DNA from: CAYTBN01 sp964436045
GTDB lineage: Bacteria > Myxococcota_A > UBA796 > UBA9615 > CAYRNR01
NCBI GenBank assembly: GCA_964436045.1
Contig: CAYTBN010000020.1
Span: forward strand, 41,547-105,546
Direction: 5' to 3'
Length of the DNA: 64,000 nt
A model generated the notes under the pieces. It was not told the DNA's origin, searched no databases, and saw nothing but the letters and a program-made list of their open reading frames with translations. The position numbers were made by a program, and so were the translations under genes. Of this stretch, positions 17,847 to 25,646 are shown piece after piece. Each line of letters begins with the position of its first letter. The first letter of the stretch is position 1.

Positions 17847-18625
17847 GCGGACCGCCACTTCGACGCGGGCTGGCCTCGGCGGCGGCCTGGGCCGCGGTCG
17901 CCGGGACGGCCGCCGTCGGAATCGGCGTGGTCCTGCCGCCCTACCTCGTCGCCCACCGCCTGGACCCGGATCGCACACTCCCCCACCGGGTGACGAACCT
18001 GCTGTAGGGCCGCGCCGTGCTCGGTCTGGCCCCCTGGTGGGATGTCCAGGTCCGGGGCCGGCGCCATCTCCCGAAGACGGGCGCATGTCTGCTGTGCGCG
18101 AACCACCAGTCGTTCGTCGACGTGCTGGCCCTTCACCGCCTCGGCATCGACTTCAAGTGGGTGCTCCACGACCGCTTCGAGAGGGTGCCGGTCCTCGCCT
18201 CGTGGATGCGCTGGTCAGGCTACGTGGCAGTCGACCCCGACGACCCTGTGTCCGCCCGGCAGATGCTCGCCGAGGTGGAACGATGGCTCGAACGCGGGAT
18301 GCCGGTTGCCCTGTTCCCCGAAGGCACACGCAGCGCCGATGGCCAGGTCGCCCCGTTGAAGCGCGGACCGTTTCGGGCCGCCATCGCCACAGGCGTGCCG
18401 GTGATCCCGGTGGCCATCGACGGCACCCGTCCGGTGCTCCCGCGGGACCGCTGGCTGGCTGCCGAACCGCCGCCGTGGCGGATCCGCGTGCACGTGCTGC
18501 CGCCGCTGGCGACGAGCGCGGGAGAGAGCGCGCCGGAACTGGCCCGGGTCTGCGGGCGCGCTCTACGAGAGGAACTCACGAGCATGCGCGCGGGATCGTG
18601 CGCGGGGTGCAACCAGGCGGGGTAA
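17843..18625 (+). pseudogene. PlsC-type 1-acylglycerol-phosphate acyltransferase with internal TAG
   Basis: The ATG at 17843 overlaps the ketosynthase stop. The reading frame is open except for a TAG at 18005-18007, which falls between VTNLL and GRAVLGLAP, where related proteins usually have Trp; TGG to TAG is a single change. Downstream it shows NHQSFVD (the HX4D catalytic motif) and FPEGTRS (phosphate binding). The N-terminal 35 residues form one hydrophobic segment. The family transfers acyl chains to lysophosphatidate at the inner membrane. Restart at a downstream GTG (18017) would lose the anchor but keep the catalytic motifs. Confidence 0.8.
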
Positions 18626-18657
18626 ACCAGGTAGGATAGGCGCCCGCAGGAGAGCCG

Positions 18658-19512
18658 ATGCACATCGCCATACTCTGTCCGCTCACGACCACCATCGCGC
18701 CGGAGGTGACGACCTCTCCGACCGCGTTGCTGAGCCGGCTGGCCGATGGGTTGGTCGAACGAGGCCATCGGGTGACCCTGTTCGCAACTGGAGACTCCGT
18801 GACCTCGGCGCAGCTGTCCGCTGTCTGCCCGCGCGCCGCCGCCCGCTGCCCGGAGCTCGCGCCGTCCCAGTGGGAACAGCTGCACGCGGTCGAAGCGTTC
18901 CGCCGAGGCCGGGAATTTGACCTGATCCACAGCCACGTGGACGCGGGAATCCTGCCGCTGGCCACCCTCTGCGACACCCCCGTCGTGGCCACCATCCACC
19001 GCATCGGGCATCCCAGCGAGCTGGAGATCTACCGCCGGATGGCGGGCCGGGCGACCTATGTGGCGGGCGGAGACGATGACCAGGTCCAGGGTTTGCACAT
19101 CGAGGCCACCGTGGCCGACGACGACCTGATCGGAGGACACGAGCGCCTGTACCAGCGGATCCTCGATGGGCGAGAGAATCACCGTCCGTGGGGCTACTAC
19201 GAGGTCCTCGAGGACCGGCCCCTGCACAAGGTCAAGCGCATCGTGGTCCACCCTGGCCAGCGGCTGAGCCTGCAGATGCACCACCGCCGCGCCGAGCACT
19301 GGCTGGTGATCGGCGGCGTGGGACTGGTCACCCGCGACGACGACGAGATCCTCGTGTCCAGCGGCGAGGCGATCGACATCCCCCGTGGAGCCCGCCACCG
19401 CATCCGCAACCCAGGCGACGAGCCCTGCGTGTTCATCGAGGTCCAGACCGGGGACTACTTCGGCGAGGACGACATCATTCGGTTCGAAGACGACTACGGG
19501 CGGGCGGGCTGA
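18658..19512 (+). CDS. GT4 glycosyltransferase N-terminus fused to mannose-6-phosphate isomerase (type II) cupin
   Basis: This 284-residue open frame has AGGAG before its ATG. Residues 1-135 match the N-terminal Rossmann half of a GT4 glycosyltransferase (RGHRVTLFATGDS, DLIHSHVD). Residues about 145-170 resemble the extreme C-terminus of the same family (GGHERLYQRIL), so about 200 residues between them seem deleted. From HRPWGYYEVLE on it is a type II mannose-6-phosphate isomerase cupin (KVKRIVVHPGQRLSLQMH, HRRAEHW, EVQTGDYFGEDDI). A separate ATG at 19166 in another frame may be the ancestral isomerase start. The GT part cannot be active; the cupin may be. Confidence 0.7.
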   Translation: MHIAILCPLTTTIAPEVTTSPTALLSRLADGLVERGHRVTLFATGDSVTSAQLSAVCPRAAARCPELAPSQWEQLHAVEAFRRGREFDLIHSHVDAGILPLATLCDTPVVATIHRIGHPSELEIYRRMAGRATYVAGGDDDQVQGLHIEATVADDDLIGGHERLYQRILDGRENHRPWGYYEVLEDRPLHKVKRIVVHPGQRLSLQMHHRRAEHWLVIGGVGLVTRDDDEILVSSGEAIDIPRGARHRIRNPGDEPCVFIEVQTGDYFGEDDIIRFEDDYGRAG

Positions 19513-19532
19513 GCCCCCCGGGGAGAGACCCC

Positions 19533-20630
19533 ATGGAATCCACCCTCGATCCCCGTCGCGATCTCGCCGTGGTCATCATGGCGGGCGGATCGGGGACGCG
19601 CTTCTGGCCGCTGAGCACGGATCGCCGGCCCAAGCAGTTCCTCCACCTGTTCGGCGAACGATCGATGATCCAGCTGACCTGGGACCGGCTGAGCGATCTG
19701 GTGCCCCGGGAGCGGGTGTTGGTGCTGACCAATGCTCGCTACGTGCCACTGGTACGCGAGCAGCTCCCGGAGCTTCCGGTCGAGAACGTGATCGGTGAGC
19801 CGATGGCGCGGGACACGGCCGGGGCGGTGGCGCTGGCCACGGCCATTTGCCGCGCCCGCTTCGGCGATCCGGTGATGACGGTGCTGACCGCGGACCATCT
19901 GATCCAGCCGGTGCAGGAGTTCCACGACACCCTGCTCTCCGCCGCCCGCGGCGCCCGGGACAGCGGTGCGCTGTACACCTTCGGCATCGCGCCGACCTTC
20001 CCCGCCACGGGCTACGGCTACCTGGAGGCGGGCGACCCGATCGACGACGGCGAACTGGCGGACCACTTCTCGCTGGTCGGCTTCCGCGAGAAGCCCGACC
20101 TTGCCACGGCCCTCGAGTTCATCAAGGCACGCCGATACAGCTGGAACAGCGGCATGTTCGTCTGGAAGACATCGGCGATCCACGAGGCCCTGAGCCGCTT
20201 TCTCCCGGATCACGCGGCGATCGTCGAGACCCTGGCGGCGGCCGACCTCGGCGCAGACTGGGAGCAGGTGCTCCACGCGACGTTCGAGCCCCTCCCCAAG
20301 ATCTCCATCGACTACGGCGTCATGGAGAAGGCCGACCGGGTGCGAATGGTCCGCGCCGCCTTCGAGTGGAGCGACGTGGGCGACTGGTTGGCGCTGGAGA
20401 AGTTCCACGAACCGGACGGTGACGGCAACCGCGGGCCGGGCCGCATCCACGCTCTCGGAGCGTCCACCAACGCCGTGTTCTGCGAGGACACCGACGAGAC
20501 CGTGGCCCTGGTGGGAGTCCGCGACCTGATCGTCGTGCGCGCCGGCAACCGGACCCTGGTGGCCCACCGCACCGCGACCGAGCAGGTCAAGGGACTGGTG
20601 GCCCGGCTGCGGACAGAGGGAGAGGACTGA
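19533..20630 (+). CDS. manC: Mannose-1-phosphate guanylyltransferase
   Basis: This 365-residue nucleotidyltransferase makes GDP-mannose from mannose-1-phosphate and GTP in the cytoplasm. The signature MAGGSGTRFWPLS is followed by RRPKQF, TADHLI, GYGYLEAG, FREKPD, WNSGMFVWK and WSDVGDW, all typical of ManC/RfbM. The length fits the monofunctional form without a C-terminal isomerase; the isomerase cupin is encoded immediately upstream (20 bases). The ATG at 19533 has GGGGAGAG upstream. The pair suggests GDP-mannose supply for surface polysaccharide or glycolipid. Confidence 0.92.
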   Translation: MESTLDPRRDLAVVIMAGGSGTRFWPLSTDRRPKQFLHLFGERSMIQLTWDRLSDLVPRERVLVLTNARYVPLVREQLPELPVENVIGEPMARDTAGAVALATAICRARFGDPVMTVLTADHLIQPVQEFHDTLLSAARGARDSGALYTFGIAPTFPATGYGYLEAGDPIDDGELADHFSLVGFREKPDLATALEFIKARRYSWNSGMFVWKTSAIHEALSRFLPDHAAIVETLAAADLGADWEQVLHATFEPLPKISIDYGVMEKADRVRMVRAAFEWSDVGDWLALEKFHEPDGDGNRGPGRIHALGASTNAVFCEDTDETVALVGVRDLIVVRAGNRTLVAHRTATEQVKGLVARLRTEGED

Positions 20631-20703
20631 ACCGACGCCGCCGCCTCGTTGGCCCAAACCCCCGAAAGAGGTTAGCCTGGATCGATCGGACAGGAGGAAA
20701 CCC

Positions 20704-23412
20704 ATGCGTACACTGCCACTGATCGCGCTTCTCGGGGCCCTGATCCTCGCGCTCGGCTGCCCCGTCGACGACGACGACTTCGCGGCCGACGACGACGCCA
20801 CCGACGACGACGACGCCACCGACGACGACGATGACGCCACCGACGATGACGACGACTCCACCGGGGACGACGACTCCACCGGAGACGACGACGACAGCAC
20901 GGCGGGCGTCGACGAGGACGGCGATGGGTTCACGGTGGCGGACGGCGATTGCGACGACCTGGATCCCGACACCTACCCCGGCGCCCAGGAGCTGTGTGAC
21001 GGCATCGACAACGACTGCGACGGCGCGTTACCCGCCCTCGAGCTGGACGACGACGCCGACGGCTATTCGGCCTGCGCGGGGGACTGCGACGACACCGACC
21101 CGACCCTGGATCCCGCCGACGCCGACGCGGACGGCGCATCCACCTGCGACGGAGACTGTGACGACGCCGACCCGCTGCTGAACCTCACGGACGCCGACGG
21201 CGACGGTTGGTCGAGTTGCGGCGGAGACTGCGACGAAGCCAACGACGCGGTCTATCCGGACGCCGTCGAGACCTGCAACGGGATCGACGACGACTGCGAC
21301 GGATTGCTCGCGCCCGACGAGGGTGACGACGACCTGGACGGGGCCCTGGCCTGCGACGACTGCGACGACACCGATTCGCAACTGAACCTCGACGACTCCG
21401 ACATGGACGGCTTCACCACCTGCGACGGCGACTGCGACGACGAGGACCAGACCATGGTCCCGGTGGACCTGGATGGTGACGGGCTGAATCCCTGCGACGG
21501 CGACTGCGACGAGACCAACGTCGACGTCTACACCGGCGCCCCGCTGTTCTGCGACGGCGTACTGGACAACGACTGCGATGGCGCCGATGACGCCAACGAG
21601 TTGGACGCCGACGGCGATGGCACCACCGAGTGCGACGGGGACTGCGACGACACCGACCCGGCGCTGAACGTGGACGACGCGGACGGCGACGGGATCTCCA
21701 CCTGTCAGGGCGACTGCGACGACGCGGACCCGGCCGTGGGACCGGATGACGGCGACGGCGACGGGTGGTCCCTGTGCACCGGGGACTGCGACGACGCGAA
21801 CCCGGACATCCATCCGGGAGCGGCGGATGTCTGCGACGGCGTCGACGACAACGACTGCGACGGGGTCACCGATCCATCCGAGGTCGACGACGACGGCGAC
21901 GGCACAACCGAGTGCGGCGGCGACTGTGACGATGCCGACCCGGCCCTGAACCAGGACGACGCGGACGGGGATGGGGTCTCCTCCTGCGACGGGGACTGCG
22001 ACGACGGCGACCCGGCGGTGGGACCGAACGACAACGACGGCGACGGCGTCGGTGGTTGTGACGGGGATTGCGACGACGACAACGCGGCGGTCTATCCCGG
22101 CGCGCCCGACGTCTGCGACGGCGTCGATGACAACGACTGCGACGGCAACGCAGATCACCAGGAGGCCGACGGCGACGGCGACGGCGCGAGCCTCTGCGAG
22201 GGCGACTGCAACGACGCCGACCCGTCCCTCAATCCGACCGACGACGACGGTGATGGGTTCTCGACCTGTACCGGGGACTGCGACGGCGGCAACGCGGACG
22301 TGTATCCCGGCGCCCCGGATGTCTGTGACGCAGAGGTGGACAACGACTGCGACGGCGTGCCCGATCCCCAGGAGGTGGATGACGACGGCGACGGCGCGTC
22401 CGAGTGCGAGGGGGACTGCGACGATGGCGATCCCGCCGCCAACCTGGACGACGGCGACGGCGACGGCGTGTCCCCCTGTGACGGCGACTGCGACGACGGC
22501 GACGCCACGGTCTTCCCCGGGGCCCCCGACATCTGCGACGGCATCGGCGACAACGACTGTGACGGCGTGACGGATCCGGGCGAGGACGACGCCGACGGCG
22601 ATGGCCTGACCCCCTGCGACGACGACTGCGACGACGGCGACGCCGACACCTACCCCGGAGCCGACGAGCTCTGCGATGGGTTCGACCGCGACTGCGACGG
22701 CGTCTTGACCGACGGCTGTATGAGCTGTGACGAGATCCTCGGCGCCGGGCTGGACGCGGGTGATGGGGACTACGAGGTGGACCTGGACGGCCCCGGCGGG
22801 GACGACCCCCTCGACCTGACCTGCGACATGACCACCGACGGCGGCGGCTGGACCCTGGTCCAGCGCAGCACCGACGACTGGGGTGACACGGGGCTGCTGA
22901 CCACGGACTACGCGTCCTTCTACGCCAGCCACGCCGGCGCGCTGACCGGGGCCTACCGGCTGGCCGGCGAGTTCTGGTCCCAGGTCGGAGCCAGCGGAGA
23001 CCTGCTGCTGACGGTGAATCCGCGGCTCTCCGACGGATCCGCCTGCGACGGCGACCTCTACTACACGGCCAGCACGCTGGCGCTGGATATCCCGGCCGGC
23101 GGACCCGCGACGGCCAGCGGCTACAGTCAGGCGGTCACGATCCTGTCCAGCGGTTCGTTCTCGACCACCGACACCGGACCCGCCACCAACTGCGTCACCT
23201 TGCAGGGCGCCACGCCCTGGTTCCTCTCCAACTGCTGCGACACCTGCCCGACCTACGGCGGCAACTACTACAACCCACCCTCGCCGATGGTCCGCTATCT
23301 GGACACCGACGCCGACATCTTCGGAAACCTGGCCGCCGATGTCTGCGACGGCTTGCTGGACCAGACAAACGGCTACGAGGGTGCTACGGCGATGGAGTTC
23401 TACCTGCGCTGA
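20704..23412 (+). CDS. Giant Asp/Cys-repeat lipoprotein with fibrinogen-like C-terminal domain
   Basis: This 902-residue lipoprotein starts at an ATG with GGAGG upstream. The lipobox ALGC is followed by Pro and an Asp-rich tether of about 45 residues. Residues about 75-675 hold 18 DCDD-type blocks and eight CDG.DNDCDG-type blocks (MopE-like putative metal-binding motifs), with many DxDxDG loops that look calcium-binding. The last 230 residues resemble a fibrinogen/ficolin-type domain (SCDEILGAG, MTTDGGGWTLVQRS) with further Cys. Probably a surface adhesin or metal-binding protein; ligand unknown. Confidence 0.88.
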   Translation: MRTLPLIALLGALILALGCPVDDDDFAADDDATDDDDATDDDDDATDDDDDSTGDDDSTGDDDDSTAGVDEDGDGFTVADGDCDDLDPDTYPGAQELCDGIDNDCDGALPALELDDDADGYSACAGDCDDTDPTLDPADADADGASTCDGDCDDADPLLNLTDADGDGWSSCGGDCDEANDAVYPDAVETCNGIDDDCDGLLAPDEGDDDLDGALACDDCDDTDSQLNLDDSDMDGFTTCDGDCDDEDQTMVPVDLDGDGLNPCDGDCDETNVDVYTGAPLFCDGVLDNDCDGADDANELDADGDGTTECDGDCDDTDPALNVDDADGDGISTCQGDCDDADPAVGPDDGDGDGWSLCTGDCDDANPDIHPGAADVCDGVDDNDCDGVTDPSEVDDDGDGTTECGGDCDDADPALNQDDADGDGVSSCDGDCDDGDPAVGPNDNDGDGVGGCDGDCDDDNAAVYPGAPDVCDGVDDNDCDGNADHQEADGDGDGASLCEGDCNDADPSLNPTDDDGDGFSTCTGDCDGGNADVYPGAPDVCDAEVDNDCDGVPDPQEVDDDGDGASECEGDCDDGDPAANLDDGDGDGVSPCDGDCDDGDATVFPGAPDICDGIGDNDCDGVTDPGEDDADGDGLTPCDDDCDDGDADTYPGADELCDGFDRDCDGVLTDGCMSCDEILGAGLDAGDGDYEVDLDGPGGDDPLDLTCDMTTDGGGWTLVQRSTDDWGDTGLLTTDYASFYASHAGALTGAYRLAGEFWSQVGASGDLLLTVNPRLSDGSACDGDLYYTASTLALDIPAGGPATASGYSQAVTILSSGSFSTTDTGPATNCVTLQGATPWFLSNCCDTCPTYGGNYYNPPSPMVRYLDTDADIFGNLAADVCDGLLDQTNGYEGATAMEFYLR
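20925..22720 (+). repeat. Degenerate protein-level repeat region (DCDD / DNDCDG)
   Basis: Eighteen DCDD-like and eight DNDCDG-like blocks occur. In the middle they form a higher-order unit of three DCDD blocks per DNDCDG block, about 90 residues long. DNA copies have diverged, so the region is old or under selection for protein pattern. Confidence 0.8.
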
Positions 23413-23417
23413 TGTTC

Positions 23418-23440
23418 CGCCGGCACAAGCCGGCGTTCTT
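23418..23440 (+). terminator. Rho-independent-like terminator
   Basis: A perfect 7-bp stem (CGCCGGC/GCCGGCG) with loop ACAA is followed by TTCTT. It lies 6 bases after the stop of the giant repeat lipoprotein and before the next start. Confidence 0.65.
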
Positions 23441-23469
23441 CGCTACCATGGCCCCCCTCTGGAGGACCC

Positions 23470-23964
23470 ATGACTCATCAGAACATCAGCGAGGGACTCG
23501 TTGTCGGCATCCACTATACGCTCAAGAACGACGGCGGCGAAGTGCTCGATACCAGCGAGGAGCGTGAGCCCCTCGAGTACCTCCACGGCGCCCACAACAT
23601 CGTTCCCGGCCTGGAGAAGGCCCTGACCGACATGGCCATCGGCGACGAGTTCGACGTTGTCATCGAGCCCGAGGACGGCTACGGCACCCGCCAGGAGGAT
23701 GCCACCGAGACCCTCGACAAGGACCGGCTCCCCGAGGACATGCTCGTCTTCCCCGGGATGCAGCTCACCGCCCAGGACCAGGACGGCCAGATCTACGCCA
23801 TGTGGGTCAGCGAAGTGGGCGACAAGGAGATCACCGTCGACTTCAACCACCCGCTGGCGGGTGAGCGGCTTCATTTCGCCGGCCGGATCATCTCGTTGCG
23901 CGACGCGTCCGACGAGGAGAAGACCCACGGCCACGTCCACGGCCCGGGCCACGCCCACGAATAG
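23470..23964 (+). CDS. SlyD-like FKBP-type peptidyl-prolyl cis-trans isomerase
   Basis: This 164-residue protein has the SlyD layout: an FKBP half-domain (GLVVGIHYTLKNDGGEVLD), a central insert-in-flap domain (EDGYGTRQED to HPLAGERLHFAGRI) and a His-rich tail (HGHVHGPGHAHE). SlyD isomerises prolyl bonds and its tail binds nickel or other metals; it acts in the cytoplasm. The ATG has TGGAGGA upstream. It is preceded by a terminator, so probably transcribed alone. Confidence 0.92.
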   Translation: MTHQNISEGLVVGIHYTLKNDGGEVLDTSEEREPLEYLHGAHNIVPGLEKALTDMAIGDEFDVVIEPEDGYGTRQEDATETLDKDRLPEDMLVFPGMQLTAQDQDGQIYAMWVSEVGDKEITVDFNHPLAGERLHFAGRIISLRDASDEEKTHGHVHGPGHAHE

Positions 23965-23985
23965 CCCGGCTGGATTCAGCCCGGC
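23964..23985. terminator. Weak hairpin between convergent genes
   Basis: A 7-bp stem with one bulged C (CCGGCTG / CAGCCCGG) sits exactly in the 11-base gap and overlaps the stop of the minus-strand gene. It could serve both directions; no T-run follows. Confidence 0.35.
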
Positions 23986-25646
23986 GGCGGCAGCGCGTGG
24001 GGTCGCTCACTCGGCCCCGGGAACACCAACTCCAGATCCTCCACCAGCAATCGTGTAGGCGCGATCAGGACCGTCGGCAGTCCCGCGTCCCCCTCGACCT
24101 TGCCCGAGACCGACCAGGCGTCCAGGTAGGGGTGCACCTGCTGGCCACCTCCGGCCGCCACGATGTCGCGCAGGGTCCGTCGGTCGCTGGCAGAGAACTG
24201 CAAGCTCAGGGCCGGCTGTTCGCTCCCATCGTCGGCGAGCCAGACGGCGTCGGTGGGGCGCGGCAGGCTGCCCGCCTTGCCCGCCTGCAAGCCCCGGACG
24301 ACCAGGATCCGGTCCAGACCCGCGCCCTTCATGGTCCGCGCGACCTGTCGCTGGAAGGCGCCCGTGCTCACGTTGCGATCCGCGCGTACCTCCCACACGG
24401 AGAGGCGCGCCGCCCAGTCCCCCGTGAGCAGCCCGCGCGCGTGCCCGTTGCTACCGATCCGCTCCGCCCGCGGGACGCGCGTCAACAGCAGATCGCGCAC
24501 GTAGCCGTCATCGACCAGGTTCACCGGCTGGGCGGAGACCCCCTCCAGGTCGAAGCGAAAACCGCCGGGCAATCCGTCCACATCCCGCCCCGGGTCGTCC
24601 ACGACGCTCCAGCCAGCGGGCATCAACCGCCGGCCGATCCGGGGTCCTTGCCGGGTCTGCTGCTGGTAGGTCCGGCCAGCCTGGGGGGGCGGTGGAGTCC
24701 CACAGACCTCCGGAGTCGCCAGGTATCGGACCAGGTCTGCCGCTGCGGCGCCCTCGAACACGACCGGGCCCTCGTAATACTCGACCGGCTCGCTGACCGA
24801 CCGGGCCACCACCGAGTGGCCCATGGCCTCCACCTCGTCGGCGATCACTTCCAGTGTCGGGAACTCGGCCGCCGTCCGCGCGACCCACTGGCGACGGTCG
24901 TAGACCTGGACGCCGTCCTCCCGCAGCAGGTCGGCCCAGGCGTAGATCACGGCGTACCCGTCGGGCTGCGCCAGCCGAGTCCCGTCCGAGGTGACCAGAT
25001 AGTAACGGCCGTCGATGGCGCGGGCCCGTACCTCCCCATGACGCAACCCGTCGATGTCCCGCAGGCGAGCCGACGCCTCGATGGCGATGTTTCGCAGCGT
25101 GTCCCGGTCCACGGGCTCGTAGGGCGTGAGATCCACCGCAGTCACCGGCTCCGCTGGGCTCCAGTCGGGGGGGGCCTCGTCACCACCGAGGGCAGCCCGG
25201 GCTCCGGTCTTGACGCGCCAGCGCTTGACGGCGGCCTTGTAGCTGCCGTCCGTGGAGATCCACAGATCGCGCTCGATGGCCAGCGGCACGTCCTCGATCA
25301 CCAGAGACGGCCCGCGGACCGCCCTGGACAGACGATCCCTGGATGTGAAGCGGGTGGAGTTCAGCGCGTCGTCGCCGACCACCACCTCGACGCGCCCGGG
25401 ACGAGCCGGGTGCCCTGACTCACTCACCAGCGAGCCGAACATGGCCACGGCCCGGTAGGAGTCGTTCTCGTAGACCGCGAACACCGCGCGCTGGGGCGTC
25501 GCGCCCTCCTCGATGGCCAGCTCCTCGACCGAGCGATCGGCCCATCTCGTCAGCGCGTCCAGCAACACGTCGCTCTGCTGGGCCCCGGCCGGCAGGGCCT
25601 GGACCAGGGTCAGCGCCGCCGCCCCGAGCATCGATGGCCGGCTCAT
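23976..25646 (-). CDS. Exported TldE/PmbA-like protein (second of a TldD/TldE pair)
   Basis: This 556-residue protein starts at the ATG at 25646, which overlaps the stop of the upstream TldD-like gene (ATGA). A signal peptide is visible (MLGAAALTLVQALPAGAQ). The body follows the TldD/PmbA fold (RNIAIEASARLRDIDG, LVDDGYVRDLLLTRVPRA, SNGHARG), with no HExxxH motif, as expected for the TldE-type partner. Cytoplasmic TldD/TldE in E. coli is a heterodimeric metalloprotease of unfolded peptides; this pair is exported. The C-terminal part replaces the usual final strand with a long extension. Confidence 0.85.
   Translation of the reverse strand: MSRPSMLGAAALTLVQALPAGAQQSDVLLDALTRWADRSVEELAIEEGATPQRAVFAVYENDSYRAVAMFGSLVSESGHPARPGRVEVVVGDDALNSTRFTSRDRLSRAVRGPSLVIEDVPLAIERDLWISTDGSYKAAVKRWRVKTGARAALGGDEAPPDWSPAEPVTAVDLTPYEPVDRDTLRNIAIEASARLRDIDGLRHGEVRARAIDGRYYLVTSDGTRLAQPDGYAVIYAWADLLREDGVQVYDRRQWVARTAAEFPTLEVIADEVEAMGHSVVARSVSEPVEYYEGPVVFEGAAAADLVRYLATPEVCGTPPPPQAGRTYQQQTRQGPRIGRRLMPAGWSVVDDPGRDVDGLPGGFRFDLEGVSAQPVNLVDDGYVRDLLLTRVPRAERIGSNGHARGLLTGDWAARLSVWEVRADRNVSTGAFQRQVARTMKGAGLDRILVVRGLQAGKAGSLPRPTDAVWLADDGSEQPALSLQFSASDRRTLRDIVAAGGGQQVHPYLDAWSVSGKVEGDAGLPTVLIAPTRLLVEDLELVFPGPSERPHALPPPG

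Noticed and set aside
21028..22932. A 634-codon open frame on the minus strand, rich in Val/Ala
   Set aside because: It is antisense to the GAC/GGC-rich Asp/Gly repeats of the giant lipoprotein and has no ribosome-binding site or plausible fold.
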